Assembly (NCBI GenBank): GCA_964017125.1
Contig: OZ024915.1
Span: forward strand, 15,113,922-15,177,921
DNA: 64,000 nucleotides
Reading direction: 5' to 3'
Origin: Flabesymbios commensalis
Taxonomy: Eukaryota > Annelida > Polychaeta > Terebellida > Flabelligeridae
Below the pieces are notes generated by a model that worked only from the letters and a program-made list of their open reading frames with translations, was not told the DNA's origin and searched no databases. The position numbers and the translations under genes are program-made. Shown piece after piece: positions 34,421-46,165 of the stretch. Position 1 is the first letter of the stretch. Every line of letters starts with the position of its first letter.

Positions 34421-36128
34421 TATCATATAAGTTTTGTGTATGCCCGATGTGATGTGACGCGAAGTACTTTAGGTATTGCATTGAGAGTAAAATTCAAGAT
34501 GACAACCATTTCTACAAGATCAATCTAAAAAAATAAAGTAAACAGTTTAAGGACTTTTGTGTTTACAATAATCGGTTTTCAAATACACCAGAAGAGCATG
34601 ATCAAAAAGTCTATAATGACGAAATCAAGATGGAGGTCATTAAACGATAGTGAATACGCACACTTGTGTAGGCAACAAAGTGAGCACATGAGGAATGGGA
34701 CATTGTAAAATAAATAAATATGCAGTGTTATCGTTATGATAAATTTTGTTTAAAATGTCTGGGCTAAGCATGTGCGACGCCGGCCCAGCATTAGCTCTTA
34801 CATGCCGGTCAAGTCTATATTCGTGTTATTAGTATTTTAAATAACAGCTTTCAAACATTATAAATATCAATCTTAAAGGGACATGCCCAGGTCTAAAAGC
34901 ATAAAAAAATCGGTGATTTTATGTTGGCTTCCTAATATGACCATATGATGTAAACATGTCCATAGATTAGAACTTGGAACTAAGTTTTTTTATTTTTTGT
35001 GCTGCGCACTTACCAGTTAGGCTGGATATAGAGACCAAATTCTCGTATTTCTTATTTTTGACATGGTTGTCAATAATTATCAGGAATTTCGTCTCTATAT
35101 CTAGCCTAACTGGTGAATATATATTATTAAAAGTATCGGTGATCTAAATAGACTATAGATTCCACGGACTTGAAAATGAGACAAAAACTCCTCTGCGCTA
35201 TAAATAATATGCACTTTGTTTTTTAATTCTTCAAATGATATTTCACATTAATCTTCATTGGTGTTTGCAACAGTTGTATGTTGTTTCAGTCATTATAAAC
35301 GACGTTATAAAATGGATGTCAGCTATTGACTCGGTTCATAATATACGAGTCAGAAAACGTTATCTGGGTGCTAACTGACACTTTGTGGCTCTGTTATTTG
35401 TCCCGCTCGTGCAATGCTAACTGGGTGTTGAGTAAAAGATGTGTCCATAACTGCTAAATTCAGTACGTGCTAAGTGACACTTAAAGGTGATTTATCACCC
35501 CTGATATAGTATGAATAATTTTGTGACAAATAAATCGAAGTTGCCACAAGATGGGGCACAAGTGTTTCTTTATATGGGGTGATTGGCTATCATGTGACCC
35601 TCTGAGAGGGTCACATGATAGCCAATCACCCCATATAAGGACATAATTATTCATACCATATAAGGGGTGATAGATCACCTGTAACACCTAATTTACTGAA
35701 ATTGAGTTTATATGGCAGCGAATCAGAACCTGTTAAGTGCTAAAAACGTGTTTAATTTAAAAACTGAATACTGTGAGAGTATTGAGTTTAAATAATTTTG
35801 TTTCTTGTGGTATCAGACGTACAAATAAGTATCAATTTACTTTATTTAAAAATTTGGATTTGAGGAAAATATTTTTGAAAAATTGTCAAATGAGTTAACA
35901 TGTTATGGTTCTGGCACGTCGAAATATACGTTTTCGTCGGCTCTCATGTTACCTGGTTACTGGTGATATTGTATGTGCAATCTACGGACCACAGAACTCT
36001 CAACACTCATTCCTGTTCCAGTTGTTGTTCCAGTTGTTGGTAAACAGGCATTTGGTGCATACGTGCTCCAGAGCACTGCACATTAGGACAATTCTTACAC
36101 TGCAAACTTTTGTAAGCAAGCTTTGAAA
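34420..36128 (+). repeat. Segmental duplication SD1, copy 2
   Basis: Matches 10430-12860 minus its 11055-11855 section. It contains an HF7 part (34872-35115) and the HF6 element at 35481-35684. It ends CAAGCTTTGAAAACACACC and joins SD2 without a Tc1 insertion, giving the empty-site reference. Confidence 0.8.
35481..35684. repeat. HF6 MITE in SD1 copy 2
   Basis: Left end TTAAAGGTGATTTATCACCC; right end GGGGTGATAGATCACCT followed by GTAA, a mutated TTAA. It is the counterpart of 12207-12410. Confidence 0.85.
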
Positions 36129-37805
36129 ACACACCTATTCCAGTCTGCATATAGAATGAACTGATCGCCTACTTTTTAACCTGGTTTCTAATGTTAGCTT
36201 CACTTTAATCTGGTAGACTAGTGGAACATTTAGCACACTATGCAGCTGGAGACAAGCATTTGAAGAAAATACAATAATATTGCTCTATTGTAATAATCTT
36301 TTAGGCTTAAATAAGTAATTACAGAAAATATAGTAATACATTTGTATTTTATTAACAATCACCGCCTGTATTTTTCACACTTGTATAACCGCACAAGCAG
36401 CATAGCTTCACGTATAGAATGTGGACATCCTTGACATTAATATAATGATTTCACTTATCAAATGTTGGAAGCATATTAACCCTTACAGCGCGGGGATCGA
36501 CTTTAGTCGTCAGAATCTGACGTCCGTGCACTGAACGGATCAAAACATTTATAATGGCCGTAGACCCATAACATAGGTATTCAAATGAAGCGGAAAGAGC
36601 TAAATAAGACATTTATGATGATTTTAAATTAAAAAAACACTTTGGTCTCCATGGTTTATACGAAAGTATTTCAGCGCTATAAGGATTTAATTCGAAACCT
36701 GAAAATATCGCAAGAGAGCCCACAGCAAAATCTTTAACGACTAAATGACACATCTCATGATCAGGCACTGGGCATTGGCATATATTAGGTTATTTCACTT
36801 GGGATAATTTGTTCAGGTCTAGGGTTCGTTTTATTGTTTTAAGTTTAGGGGACCCTTTCCGACAGTGTTATTGGACCGGGTGGGACCATGCTACCATGTG
36901 GAATAATATATAGTAGCTATCTCTGGTTTCGGTGCAGGAAACAACATTGTCCCACGTACATAAATCATGATAATGTTGTTTGCTGCTTAACTTTATTTTA
37001 GGTAGTTATTATAAGATGCATAAATTAAATCCCCCGTGCTTTACTTATATATATATAAATATATACCTTACTTATATATATAAAGGACAAGCCTGGTTTC
37101 AAGTGTACATATCATGTCGATTTACATGTGATTTTAGAGAACTAACCATGCTCCCCATGTGGTACGTGTTGCATTTACATATATGTTTTTTCATGACAAA
37201 TAAGTCAGTAATGACTTTTAATTATGTCAATAAAACATCTATTATATTCTATATAATATCAAGTTAGGCACGGCTAACAAATTACGCACATTACATACGA
37301 GTCTGAAATTGAAAAAGAAATGCTATTAAGACCTTGACCAACTTTAATCACCGAAAAGTAAGCTGTGACTAAGTGACCACAAGCTACAGGTAGCCGTTGT
37401 TGGACACTCTAATGAAGCCAGAATATGTCAGTTTTGCAACTAGGCATAGGAAATGAAGTACACTTTTTTATTATATGCCCGAACTCCGAGAAGACCTTTT
37501 TAATAAATTAACGCTCAAAATACCTAAATTTATTTAAATTGATAATAATTGTATTGTATTGTATTATGTAATATTTCTTATATTAACCAGATGTTATTAG
37601 TATTTTTTATATATATTCAATATTGTCTTCTAGCACCTAACGTGTTTCCAGCAAACACGAGACAATGACCCAATGTTCTTTTAATTTTGGTCTGACGTCG
37701 AAGACGGTGGGCCAACATTAAAACAATATTGGGTCAATTCATTGTGTTTGTCGTATTTGTTGTTTTTACTCTGCCAGTTAAAACAGGTGTGAATGTACGT
37801 CTGCC
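36128..37805 (+). repeat. Segmental duplication SD2, copy 3
   Basis: From TATTCCAGTCTGCATATAG to CGTCTGCCTAG. It includes an HF3 element at 36474-36690 whose left TTAA is intact and right end is mutated, a three-unit TATTG tract at about 37550, and an HF4 palindrome at about 37640-37755. No gene is seen. Confidence 0.8.
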
Positions 37806-38132
37806 TAGGTGTCATATCAACGACTGTTATGATTGTTTTCCTTTAAGTATACTGTACATACACTCTGCTCTAGTGTGCATGAACATGTCGTCTATTAAAA
37901 GTTAAACTGATTGAAAAAATATGTAATAGGCTAAGGGTGGAAGAGTCTCTTCAACAGGTGTGGAAATATGAGCAGTTATCAATACAATCAAATTTAGGAT
38001 AGTTTGTTTTATATGAAGGCTACATGTATATATACGTGCTCTGACTTTGCCACACATCAGAATATATGTTACCCGCTTAAACACATTATTATGCATTCAT
38101 CCACAACAAAATTAAGTGTGATATTCTCACTG
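37806..38132 (+). repeat. SD2b block, copy 4
   Basis: GTGTCATATCAACGACTG to ATATTCTCACTG, uninterrupted by the SINE or a gap. It leads into the 3' flank of gene D. Confidence 0.8.
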
Positions 38133-38387
38133 ACTGATAAAAGCTCTGTATATCTAAGTAGAGTAAATCAATCAGTGGTTACAAAATTACTAGACGACGT
38201 CTTTTCCGTTATTTCGTTAATAGGTAATGTGACTGAATGACGCCGGTGATTGGCTGGTGTACAGCACTATACTTGGGCCCAAAAAGATGAACATGAATTT
38301 CCTGGTCAAAATAATCAATACGACTGTAACTAATTATACATATTTTTATTTTCATCTTTCCTACACATAGATATCATGGTAACGCAA

Positions 38388-39680
38388 TCAATAGGCTTGG
38401 TAACCATGATGACCATCGTTGTAGCTGTTGTAACCATGGTGACCATCGTTGTAGCTGTTGTAACCATGGTGACCATTGTTGTATCCGCCATTGTAACCAT
38501 GATGACCGTTGTCGTGGCTGTTGTAAGGGAAGTTGTAGCGAGTTCCGGGAACACCGTCGTATCTGGCAGTTCCTGTTCCAGCTCCGATATGTTCAGCAAT
38601 GTAGTTCACTTGTCTCTGGCGGTTGTCATTGGAGTAAGGGGCAGCGTAACCATCATGACTGAAAAAAGAATAAGTAATGGTCAGATTAAACTGTGACAAG
38701 GATTGAAAAAATTAACAAAATATTGATTTTGGATAATAAAATAGGATAACCCATCAAATTCAATTCAGAAATAATATCTGCTACAGGTAAAAAAAATATG
38801 TTTTTCACACATCGCTGCCAATTTTAAAATATATTTCTTTCTACTAGACCTCCTCATACTTTCAGAGCTTTATAATTTATATATATTATATCGAAATCTA
38901 AATTTCTCTTTTGTATGTCCATGGAAAATGTATGTCTACATGTATGCGAATTGGAATTACGTATACGTCTGTATAGACTCCTCGGCTTCAATACAATATA
39001 GATCTATAAAACTATACAACTTCAAATGAAATAAGCACATATGTAAGCTCACAAATGTTGTCTCAAATACATATATATATATATCTCATAAAAAAATCTC
39101 AAATATCTCAAAAAAAAATTACACTGTAATTGCAGATTCAACAAAATGAAATAATAACAATGCTATTTTTTATCAGCAAACAATGCATTTTTAATTCGTT
39201 TATAAAGGGATATATTGTATTATACTGTAGATCTGGTAATATTCGCGAGGTATAAATTTTTGCGAGGAGTACAAATTCGCGAATTCAACAATCTCGCGAA
39301 AGTTATTAGTATAATAGCGCTACTAAAGAAAAATGAAAATTCGCGAATACTAAACTTCGTGAAAAGTCCCAAAATCCGAAAGTCGCGATAATTTAAACAC
39401 GCGAAAATTACCAGATCTACAGTATTTCAATTTATTTCATTGTTTATGGATTAGAGCTATTTTTCATCACACTGAAGTTATATAATCTACATGAACTGTT
39501 ATAAACTGTAAAGCGTCTAATATACGTAATTCATGTCAGTAACCATGGTAACGTTACTCACACAGCTGTTAATCCTGCTCTGTATCCACCGTGATGGGTG
39601 TCATGGTAACCGTCACCATGGTAGCCAACGGCTGCTGAGGCTGCTACAGCCACCAAACCCAAGAGAATAAGGCACTTCAT
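38388..39680 (-). CDS. Gene D: secreted Gly/Tyr/His-rich two-exon protein (129 aa)
   Basis: Exon 1 is complement 39562-39680 and exon 2 is complement 38388-38658. The acceptor TTTTTTCAG is followed by T rather than C, so the split codon is GTT instead of GTC, still Val. The intron is 903 bp, and removal of the HF5 MITE it contains would bring it near the 691 bp of gene B. Exon 1 has HDTHHGG where B has HDNHHGG. The core reads IAEHIGAGTGTARYDGVPGT; four GHHGY units follow, starting SHDNGHHGY, and the end is GYQAY. TATA is at 39737-39743. It is closest to gene C in repeat layout. Confidence 0.92.
39222..39425. repeat. HF5 MITE in the intron of gene D
   Basis: 204-bp palindromic element with ends ATACTGTAGATCTGGTAAT and ATTACCAGATCTACAGTAT. 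In gene B the corresponding place (20015-20024) reads ATACTAGTAT, that is, the outermost five bases of each end joined with nothing between. Confidence 0.85.
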
Positions 39681-39736
39681 GTTGAGCTGAGTGTTCTGGT
39701 TTCAGAGAATGATGTTGTCTGGAGACAGCGGAGGGT

Positions 39737-39743
39737 TTTTATA
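39737..39743 (-). promoter_or_regulatory. TATA box of gene D
   Basis: TATAAAA on the minus strand, 57 bases upstream of the ATG, same context as genes B and C. Confidence 0.75.
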
Positions 39744-40059
39744 ATACTTTTTGTGACTGTTTTGAAAGACGATCACGTTCACGAGTCATAAAAGTCATGA
39801 ACCCGGCACCGCTGGCATTGTTCGCTATATAACGCTGTATATATACGCCGATGTGACAAAATAACGCAAATTTTGCTTAAAGGTTCAGCCAACTTAGATG
39901 CAACGTCTAGTTCCATGTGAGCTTCCAGTAGACAAGATACGTTGAATGGGTGTTGGTTTAAGGTTGTGCCATCGTCTACGATGCTGACCTAACATTAAAC
40001 CAATATTGGTTTAAAGTCTGGTGTGTGCTGTATGCCGTGGGCGTATTCATCGTATAGAC

Positions 40060-40340
40060 TGACCTGTTAGAAGTGCAGTAACTAACAATACTGCCAAAAG
40101 GCAGTATCTGCTTACTTGTAAAGTAAGCAGATACTGCCTGTTTGCTTTGCACGGCATAATGTGCATAACCAAAAAGAAATAAGAGACATAAGAACTGAAA
40201 GCAATGACATGTTAAAGTATATGTCTACCTACTAAGTCATTCTAAACCATTCATTTACCCCCCGCCCCCAGTATTCGCATGAATTGTTTTTATTATTGCC
40301 GAACAGTGTTCTGATTAATGATGTGAGATCAGCTTTTATA
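40060..40340. repeat. Distal flank of gene D, inverted match to the gene B flank
   Basis: Matches 19080-19380 in reverse: CAGTATCTGCTTACTTGTAA, ATGTGCATAACCAAAAAGAAA and GGTTTAGAATGACTTAGTAG-type text. It also holds a short palindrome, CAGTATCTGCTTAC / GTAAGCAGATACTG, at about 40104-40137. Confidence 0.75.
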
Positions 40341-43300
40341 GTGGGTGTAATAAGCTCGATATTTTGGCCTGCTCGTTTAAAAAATGATAAAGCTGTAAAA
40401 ATTGGCGGACATGTACTTCAATATATCCTCTTTAATATTCAGATGGGAGACCTCTGAAAAAAAATTGAGAAAAAAATGTTTTGCTCCGTTTATGTTAGTG
40501 GGGTCTATGAAGTGTAATCGTGGACAGCTCTACACCGCGAAGATGTGGGCGTGGATTTTGAAATTTGTTTGAACAGGGAAATCAATGTTTGTTATCACGG
40601 CGGTGCTTGAGTGCGATCTACACACTAATTTTGACAACATTCCCACAAAATCTTAACGTAGCTGAAAACGAGCTTAAAATTGCTGAATACAGGTAAAATG
40701 TTACTGATTCTAACAAATCTATTTTTGACTTCATAAATTGTGGCCAGGCCTTGGCTGTGAGCGCCCATAAGAAGCACTACACGTAATTTTACCGTCACAA
40801 TCTGTGGCTCAAACCTTCAGTTTCAGATACAGTTTGGGCTATACGAAATGGAGTTCGTAAGCTACATTATATTGAGCGAATAGATCATTTTCATGATAAA
40901 GGTGCCAAAGCTCACATATATGTAACTCAATATATATTTTATCATTTTATTCTACTTTTCTTTTTTAACTTAAATTGTGTGTGAATTAAACAAAAATGAA
41001 GTAAATTTTTCTAATATATGGGGCCTGTATCTATCATGTCATATATTTCAACTTTGAATAGTTACTATATAAAATCATATATAGCCTAAATAGAAGCAGG
41101 GATACATTTTATTTATAATAGGCCCCAAAAAACAACGTTTTTATCGTATATTTTTTAAGAGATTACACTGATTAGGCAAATTGGTAATATTTCCATGCCT
41201 ATAAAGGTAAATCGCTCAGAGTTATTTATGACAGTTTCGACATATTTGGTCCCGTTGTGCGCCTCACTAATACAGATAAACATATATAATTCAATAACTA
41301 CATGTATAATACAATACCATGTATGTGGCAAAAAAATGAGAAGTCCGTTGTTTTTTGGTGATCATGTGGTCAGCTACTTTAGCATCCATATATGCCCATA
41401 ATAAGAGGAACATTGTAGTACAATATTGTTTTGTGCTGTAGTAATTGGTGAATAGAAATATGTTTATACCGAATAAAGTGGATTGCATAGATAATTGAAT
41501 AAATCACTGAACTTGAAACAAAATACTACTTAAAATCTAAAAGTGTTGTATGTATAGGCTGCGAAATATATGTCTTATACATGGTGAGATATAATGTTTA
41601 TGCTGTCGTCTATGCATAGCAAGCTACATGTATTTTAGAAAATAAAAGTTTTATCATGCGTAGTTTATGTAATATGAATTGGTCTCATTTTTGTAACAAT
41701 AGGCTTTCAACTTGTTAATCAAAGTTGAGAAAATGCTGTACCTTTTTACATGTTTAAGTTCGAAAACCATCTAAATAAAGTAAAACTTGTACAACGCGGA
41801 TTAAATATTTCTCTTTCACTAAGATTGGCTCGGTAAGAACCAATTATTCACATGTTATGTGTTAGTATCCAATTTAATTTGCTAATGATAAAGGATGTAT
41901 GATTCACATTGTGCTCTGTATTTTCTAACATAATTTCCCTTTTGTGTTCACAGTTGATAAATATAAGGGACATAAAAAGTAAATAAATAAATATATTAAC
42001 AGCACATGTGTCTCTAATGTTGTTGTGTGCATGGTTGCACATGCAGGCAAAATCTTTTTTAAATAGTTATATTGATTTTAGATATGAATCTTGCAATTAG
42101 AAAATGAACTTTGATATGTTAGTCAATATGTGTTACCCCATTGACACGAAATGACACAATTTTCATCGAAGTTATATGACATAAACATTAAAACATACCA
42201 CTTATAAAATGTCACTTTGTAGCTATAACTGACTTTAAAAAGCGTCTGGAATCATTGATATAAGTTTACAGTGTGTGTGATAATAATGATGATAACTTAA
42301 ATATTTGGCAACCACAAATTAAGTGACATATCCAGTACGAGCTGCTGAACATGTCAAGTATAAATACTTTATACTTGACATGATTATACATGGAGATAAA
42401 TTATTTCAATATATGGTACATTTGATTTTTGGAATATTTATAAGTCAGTTATGCGTTTGCATTTTTTAGTGATGATTCTCGAATGATCATTGTTAACATT
42501 TGGGTTCAATATATGTATTTATTGAGCTTATCATGTTAAAAAAATCGTATGTGTTTTTTACACAATAAAATCGACATAGCTGGCTCACTGTAAACCGTGA
42601 CAATAATGAAGTACTGAAGAGGTATTGTCAGCAAACCATTTTCAGCTCAGTCCACATAATTTCTTTGAGGATTAGAATCATCAACATAAGCATTTGGCAT
42701 AGTTTTATTGTTTTAGATTTGACAAACCATCATGCTTATAGAATGGTCCGTATATATAATAAGTGAATATTTTATTATTTGTTAAATTTCCATTTTCCTA
42801 TGAAAAATATAATGGCCATAACAAATATAATCTGAATGTGTCACACTGAGAACTATTTTGCAGCTTACTAGACCCACTCTTTTTTAGATTTTGATCACAA
42901 TTGGACAATAACAGAATATAGTTTATTCTATGATTTGAATTGGTATTTGATATTGTTTGATTATTGTGTCTGTATATATTATCTGTGCTAGATTGGAAAG
43001 CAATGGCGGTTTAAGGACGGTGAAGGATGCGAAGGCTGATTTTGACTGAATTAAGGGGACTGTCAACATGGCTCTAATTTGGCCCCAATATTTCATTTTT
43101 AGACATAGAAAACACATACATATATTTATTCCTTCTAATCTATTAATGTAAACATAATAAACGTAGGCCTCAAATAAACCAAATAATATGGTTAAAGCGT
43201 CTCATTATCAACTTCAATTTTTTCATTGCAGTACAATTCTATGAATTGTATTATATTTAGTTTTGATGTTTGCGCCCATATTGTAAATGAAAATGAGGAC

Positions 43301-43716
43301 AAAAAATTTATTTGACGCAATATTTGTTTTTCTCATGCAATTTAGAGCCACATGCATAAGTTGCAAGAGAAGAGACATAGCTATAATTGAAAAAAAGGGG
43401 GGGGCGGTGGATATTTTTTAAATTTATATTAAGATTATTTTTATTTTTATTATGGAGCGCAATAAGCTGGTTTCCTCCTAATAAGCCCAATATTACTAAA
43501 TACTGTTTTTTTCGTTACAATATACAATTAAAGGCGATTGTTGTATTTTTTTTTAAACGAGAAAAACAAAAACATTAAACATGAAATTTAAAAAACGCAA
43601 AAACATTTTCTCGTGGGCTCTCATCTTAAACTGATAGAACATCATCATACCTATACTGTGTCAAAATTTCATAACTTTATCACCATTTTAAACTATTTTT
43701 AGCTTATTACACCCAC
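40341..43716. mobile_element. 3.4-kb DNA transposon with terminal inverted repeats, no visible transposase
   Basis: The left end starts GTGGGTGTAATAAGCT at 40341; the right end is its inverse, AGCTTATTACACCCAC, at 43701-43716. Weaker inverted similarity continues inward for about 70 bp (GTTTAAAA..TGATAAAG). It splits a block that is continuous near 19090 in the gene-B copy (reverse complement GATCAGCTCGTATTATATC). The outer flanks are CTTTTATA and TATTATTATATC, so the target duplication is probably TA or slightly longer. The interior is AT-rich, with only short open frames and no recognised motif. A non-autonomous or decayed element is inferred; the superfamily is not assigned. Confidence 0.75.
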
Positions 43717-44240
43717 TATTATTATATCTTAGCCACACATGTACTCAGCAGATATCAAAACAGATATTGATCGTGCGAACAGATTGTGTTTTGTAATCGA
43801 TCTGAAAATGTCCATTAAAATTATACCTACAGTCTGTTTCACCAAATCCTGGGAGAAGCCTGTTTTTAATTTTCTCAGTCACTATTCAAATGTTTTGTGT
43901 GTATTTTTTCTGTCATTGTAAAATTTTATTACATGCTAAAATGTCCAACATCGATAATACACTACAAAATACCATCATATTTTCAGAGATGTTGGGGGAA
44001 GAAAAAACATATTCTGCAAAAATCTTGGTAAAAAATGTTAAACAGGAGAAACAGGCTGTAGTGTAAACTCTAAGTATTGTTTGTTAATGTGAAATGTGCA
44101 CATTTTAACCCCTAAACTCCAAGCTAAATAATTCAACTCAATTAAAAAATAACTCGCTACAGCGACCCACAACTTTGCATGGATATTTGCTAATTTGAGA
44201 CCAAAGGTTTCCAAATCTTGGTGTTTAAAACTCATTTCGT
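43717..44240 (+). repeat. Second half of the duplicated gene D flank
   Basis: Reverse match to 18440-19090: AACAGATTGTGTTTTGTAATC, CTGGGAGAAGCCTGTTTTTA and AACTCGCTACAGCGACCCAC. The last of these is a degraded HF1 hairpin loop (44130-44185). Confidence 0.75.
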
Positions 44241-44263
44241 TTCTAATAAAATGTACTGACCTT

Positions 44264-44510
44264 TTAAAGCCTCAAATCACCATTGTCATCTTCATCCACT
44301 ACAAGCCGCGAATTGCTGTCGCAATTCTCGACTTGTAGGGGATGAAGATGATTTGAAAAGGGTAAAAAATTAAAGAAAATTAACATGTATTTGTAAACCA
44401 GTTTTATGGAAATATTCATTCTAAAACCCATAGTTATTGTAAAATTAGGTCTGTTTACAGGGATATAAAATGATGCTCTGATGCACCGTGAGGGCTTAAG
44501 TGGTTAAAAA
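44264..44510. repeat. HF2 hairpin element
   Basis: The hairpin at 44285-44350 has arms CATCTTCATCCACTACAAG and CTTGTAGGGGATGAAGATG around GCGAATTGCTGTCGCAATTC. The element continues to a GATGCACCGTGAGGGCTTAA end. Three relatives lie at 48585-48800, 51865-52112 and 63519-63762. Confidence 0.8.
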
Positions 44511-44929
44511 GGACTGTAGTCGTGCTTAGAGGTGTAAGGGTTAAAAATGCGTCTCTAGTAGGTGATGGGTTAAAGCTGATACGTCTTTATAGTCAGAATG
44601 ACTGGTTATGAGTCCTTGTGTAGGCCCTATGGGAAACCTATAGAAATGGAACTAGATGGGCATTTAACTATTACAATTAGTAGCAAGTGAACGACATAGT
44701 CCGTGAACTATAGCGAATTTATTTACAATTGACTGAAAAAAATTACAGCTATTTGGGTCAAGTTAAGATCTTTTCATAAAAAAAAAGATTCTACCAATAA
44801 TCAGTTGTTAGACTGAAAATATACACTTTTTCTGGGTTTGATGTGTTTTCACCATATGATATCATACATGGCGAAATGTGTGTTAAAAAGTCAGGATTTT
44901 GCAAATGTTCAATCTCAAATAAACAGATA

Positions 44930-45000
44930 TGAGTAATATTGACCCATTTGAAGTTGTGGATCGCGGTAGTGAGACATAAAGTCAAGTGGGTGAAAAATAA
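44930..45000. repeat. HF1 hairpin
   Basis: GACCCATTTGAAGTTGTGG / CAAGTGGGTGAAAA around ATCGCGGTAGTGAGACA. The right arm is partly eroded. Confidence 0.65.
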
Positions 45001-45179
45001 ATTATTTAATTTAGCGCTTTAAGGTTTGATTTTGATGATATATAACATACGTTTTTGTACGTGCAGACGTCTTGCGGCTCTGGTGATAACAGGTGAACGT
45101 TTTGTGTTTGCATGACTTTCCATGGACGAGTTTACATTTCCACAGTGAACCCGCATGGTAACCAAGTGAACGTGTGACT

Positions 45180-45545
45180 TCAGATATCACACGTCATAGG
45201 GGGATAGCCAGGTATTGGTAAGGTATTTATATGAACTGTGTTCAGATAGCACACATCATCATGATCATAGGGGAATAGCCAGGTATTAGACAGGTATTTA
45301 CATGAACTGTGTTGAGATATTACACGTCATTGGGGAATAGCCAGGTTTTGACAAGGTACTCACATGAACTGTATTTAGATATCACACGTCATCATGGTCA
45401 TAGGGGAATAGCCAGGTATTGGCCAGGTATTTACATGAACTGTGTTCAGATATCACACGGCATAGGGGAATAGCCAGGTATTGGCCAGGTATTTGCATGA
45501 ACTGTGTTGAGATATTACACGCCATAGGGGAATAGCCATGTTGGG
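45180..45545. repeat. Tandem array of about 55-75 bp units
   Basis: Units contain ATCACACGTCATAGGGG, ATAGCCAGGTATTGG and ACATGAACTGTGTT. About six units are present, some lengthened by a CATCATGGTCAT insert. Non-coding. Confidence 0.8.
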
Positions 45546-45569
45546 CTAATGTCCCTTTGCTTGCTGGGC

Positions 45570-46165
45570 TAGTAACCAGAGATTTAATGTATCGATCCTG
45601 TAAACAATGAACAAATATTGAATACTGGTTTAATATTGGCACAGCGTCACAGACAATGGCCCAGCATTATACCAGCATTAGATCACCGTCTTGTTTATGT
45701 TTGTTAATCATTTGATGACAATGGAGAGAGTAAATTCTTACATATGTATCTAATTCCGTATGTCCAGAATAATAAAATGAATGGTAGAAGTGGAAAAAAG
45801 GTACAGATGGAATGTCTTAGCAATAATATTTTATAGTTGACATTAGCAGTATGTACAGTCATACTTATTCATTTTCAAATATAAAACAAATTTTATTATC
45901 TATCACAATAAATTGTTTATTACAGATGTCAATTAGGATACTAAGCAACATAAAAGGAATTGCTTTGTATTTAAATTCAATTAAAAAAAAACATTATTGT
46001 GTTCCTGAATAAAAAATGAAGTAACTTTCCACCTCAATGAGTATAGTAATGTCGATGAAGTTTACTCCACAAAAATTGATAGCAGTGAGTAAATTACTAA
46101 TAGTGTTGCTCATCATCTCACTCTTCTTCGGTCACAACAAAAGTGAGCTTGATCACCGATATTAT
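45570..46165 (+). repeat. Segmental duplication SD4, unique part of copy 2
   Basis: Matches 13680-14575 and joins minisatellite array 2. In this copy, 46052-46150 can be read as a signal-peptide-like stretch (MKFTPQKLIAVSKLLIVLLI...) ending at CAACAAAA|GTGAGC, which resembles a splice donor. In copy 1 the equivalent lacks this frame and this donor, so coding use is doubtful. Confidence 0.6.

Noticed and set aside
40341-43716. Hidden transposase in the 3.4-kb element
   Set aside because: Only short open frames with no catalytic motif could be seen.
45180-45545. CRISPR-like array
   Set aside because: Repeats are contiguous and degenerate without unique spacers, in a eukaryotic genome; it is an ordinary tandem repeat.
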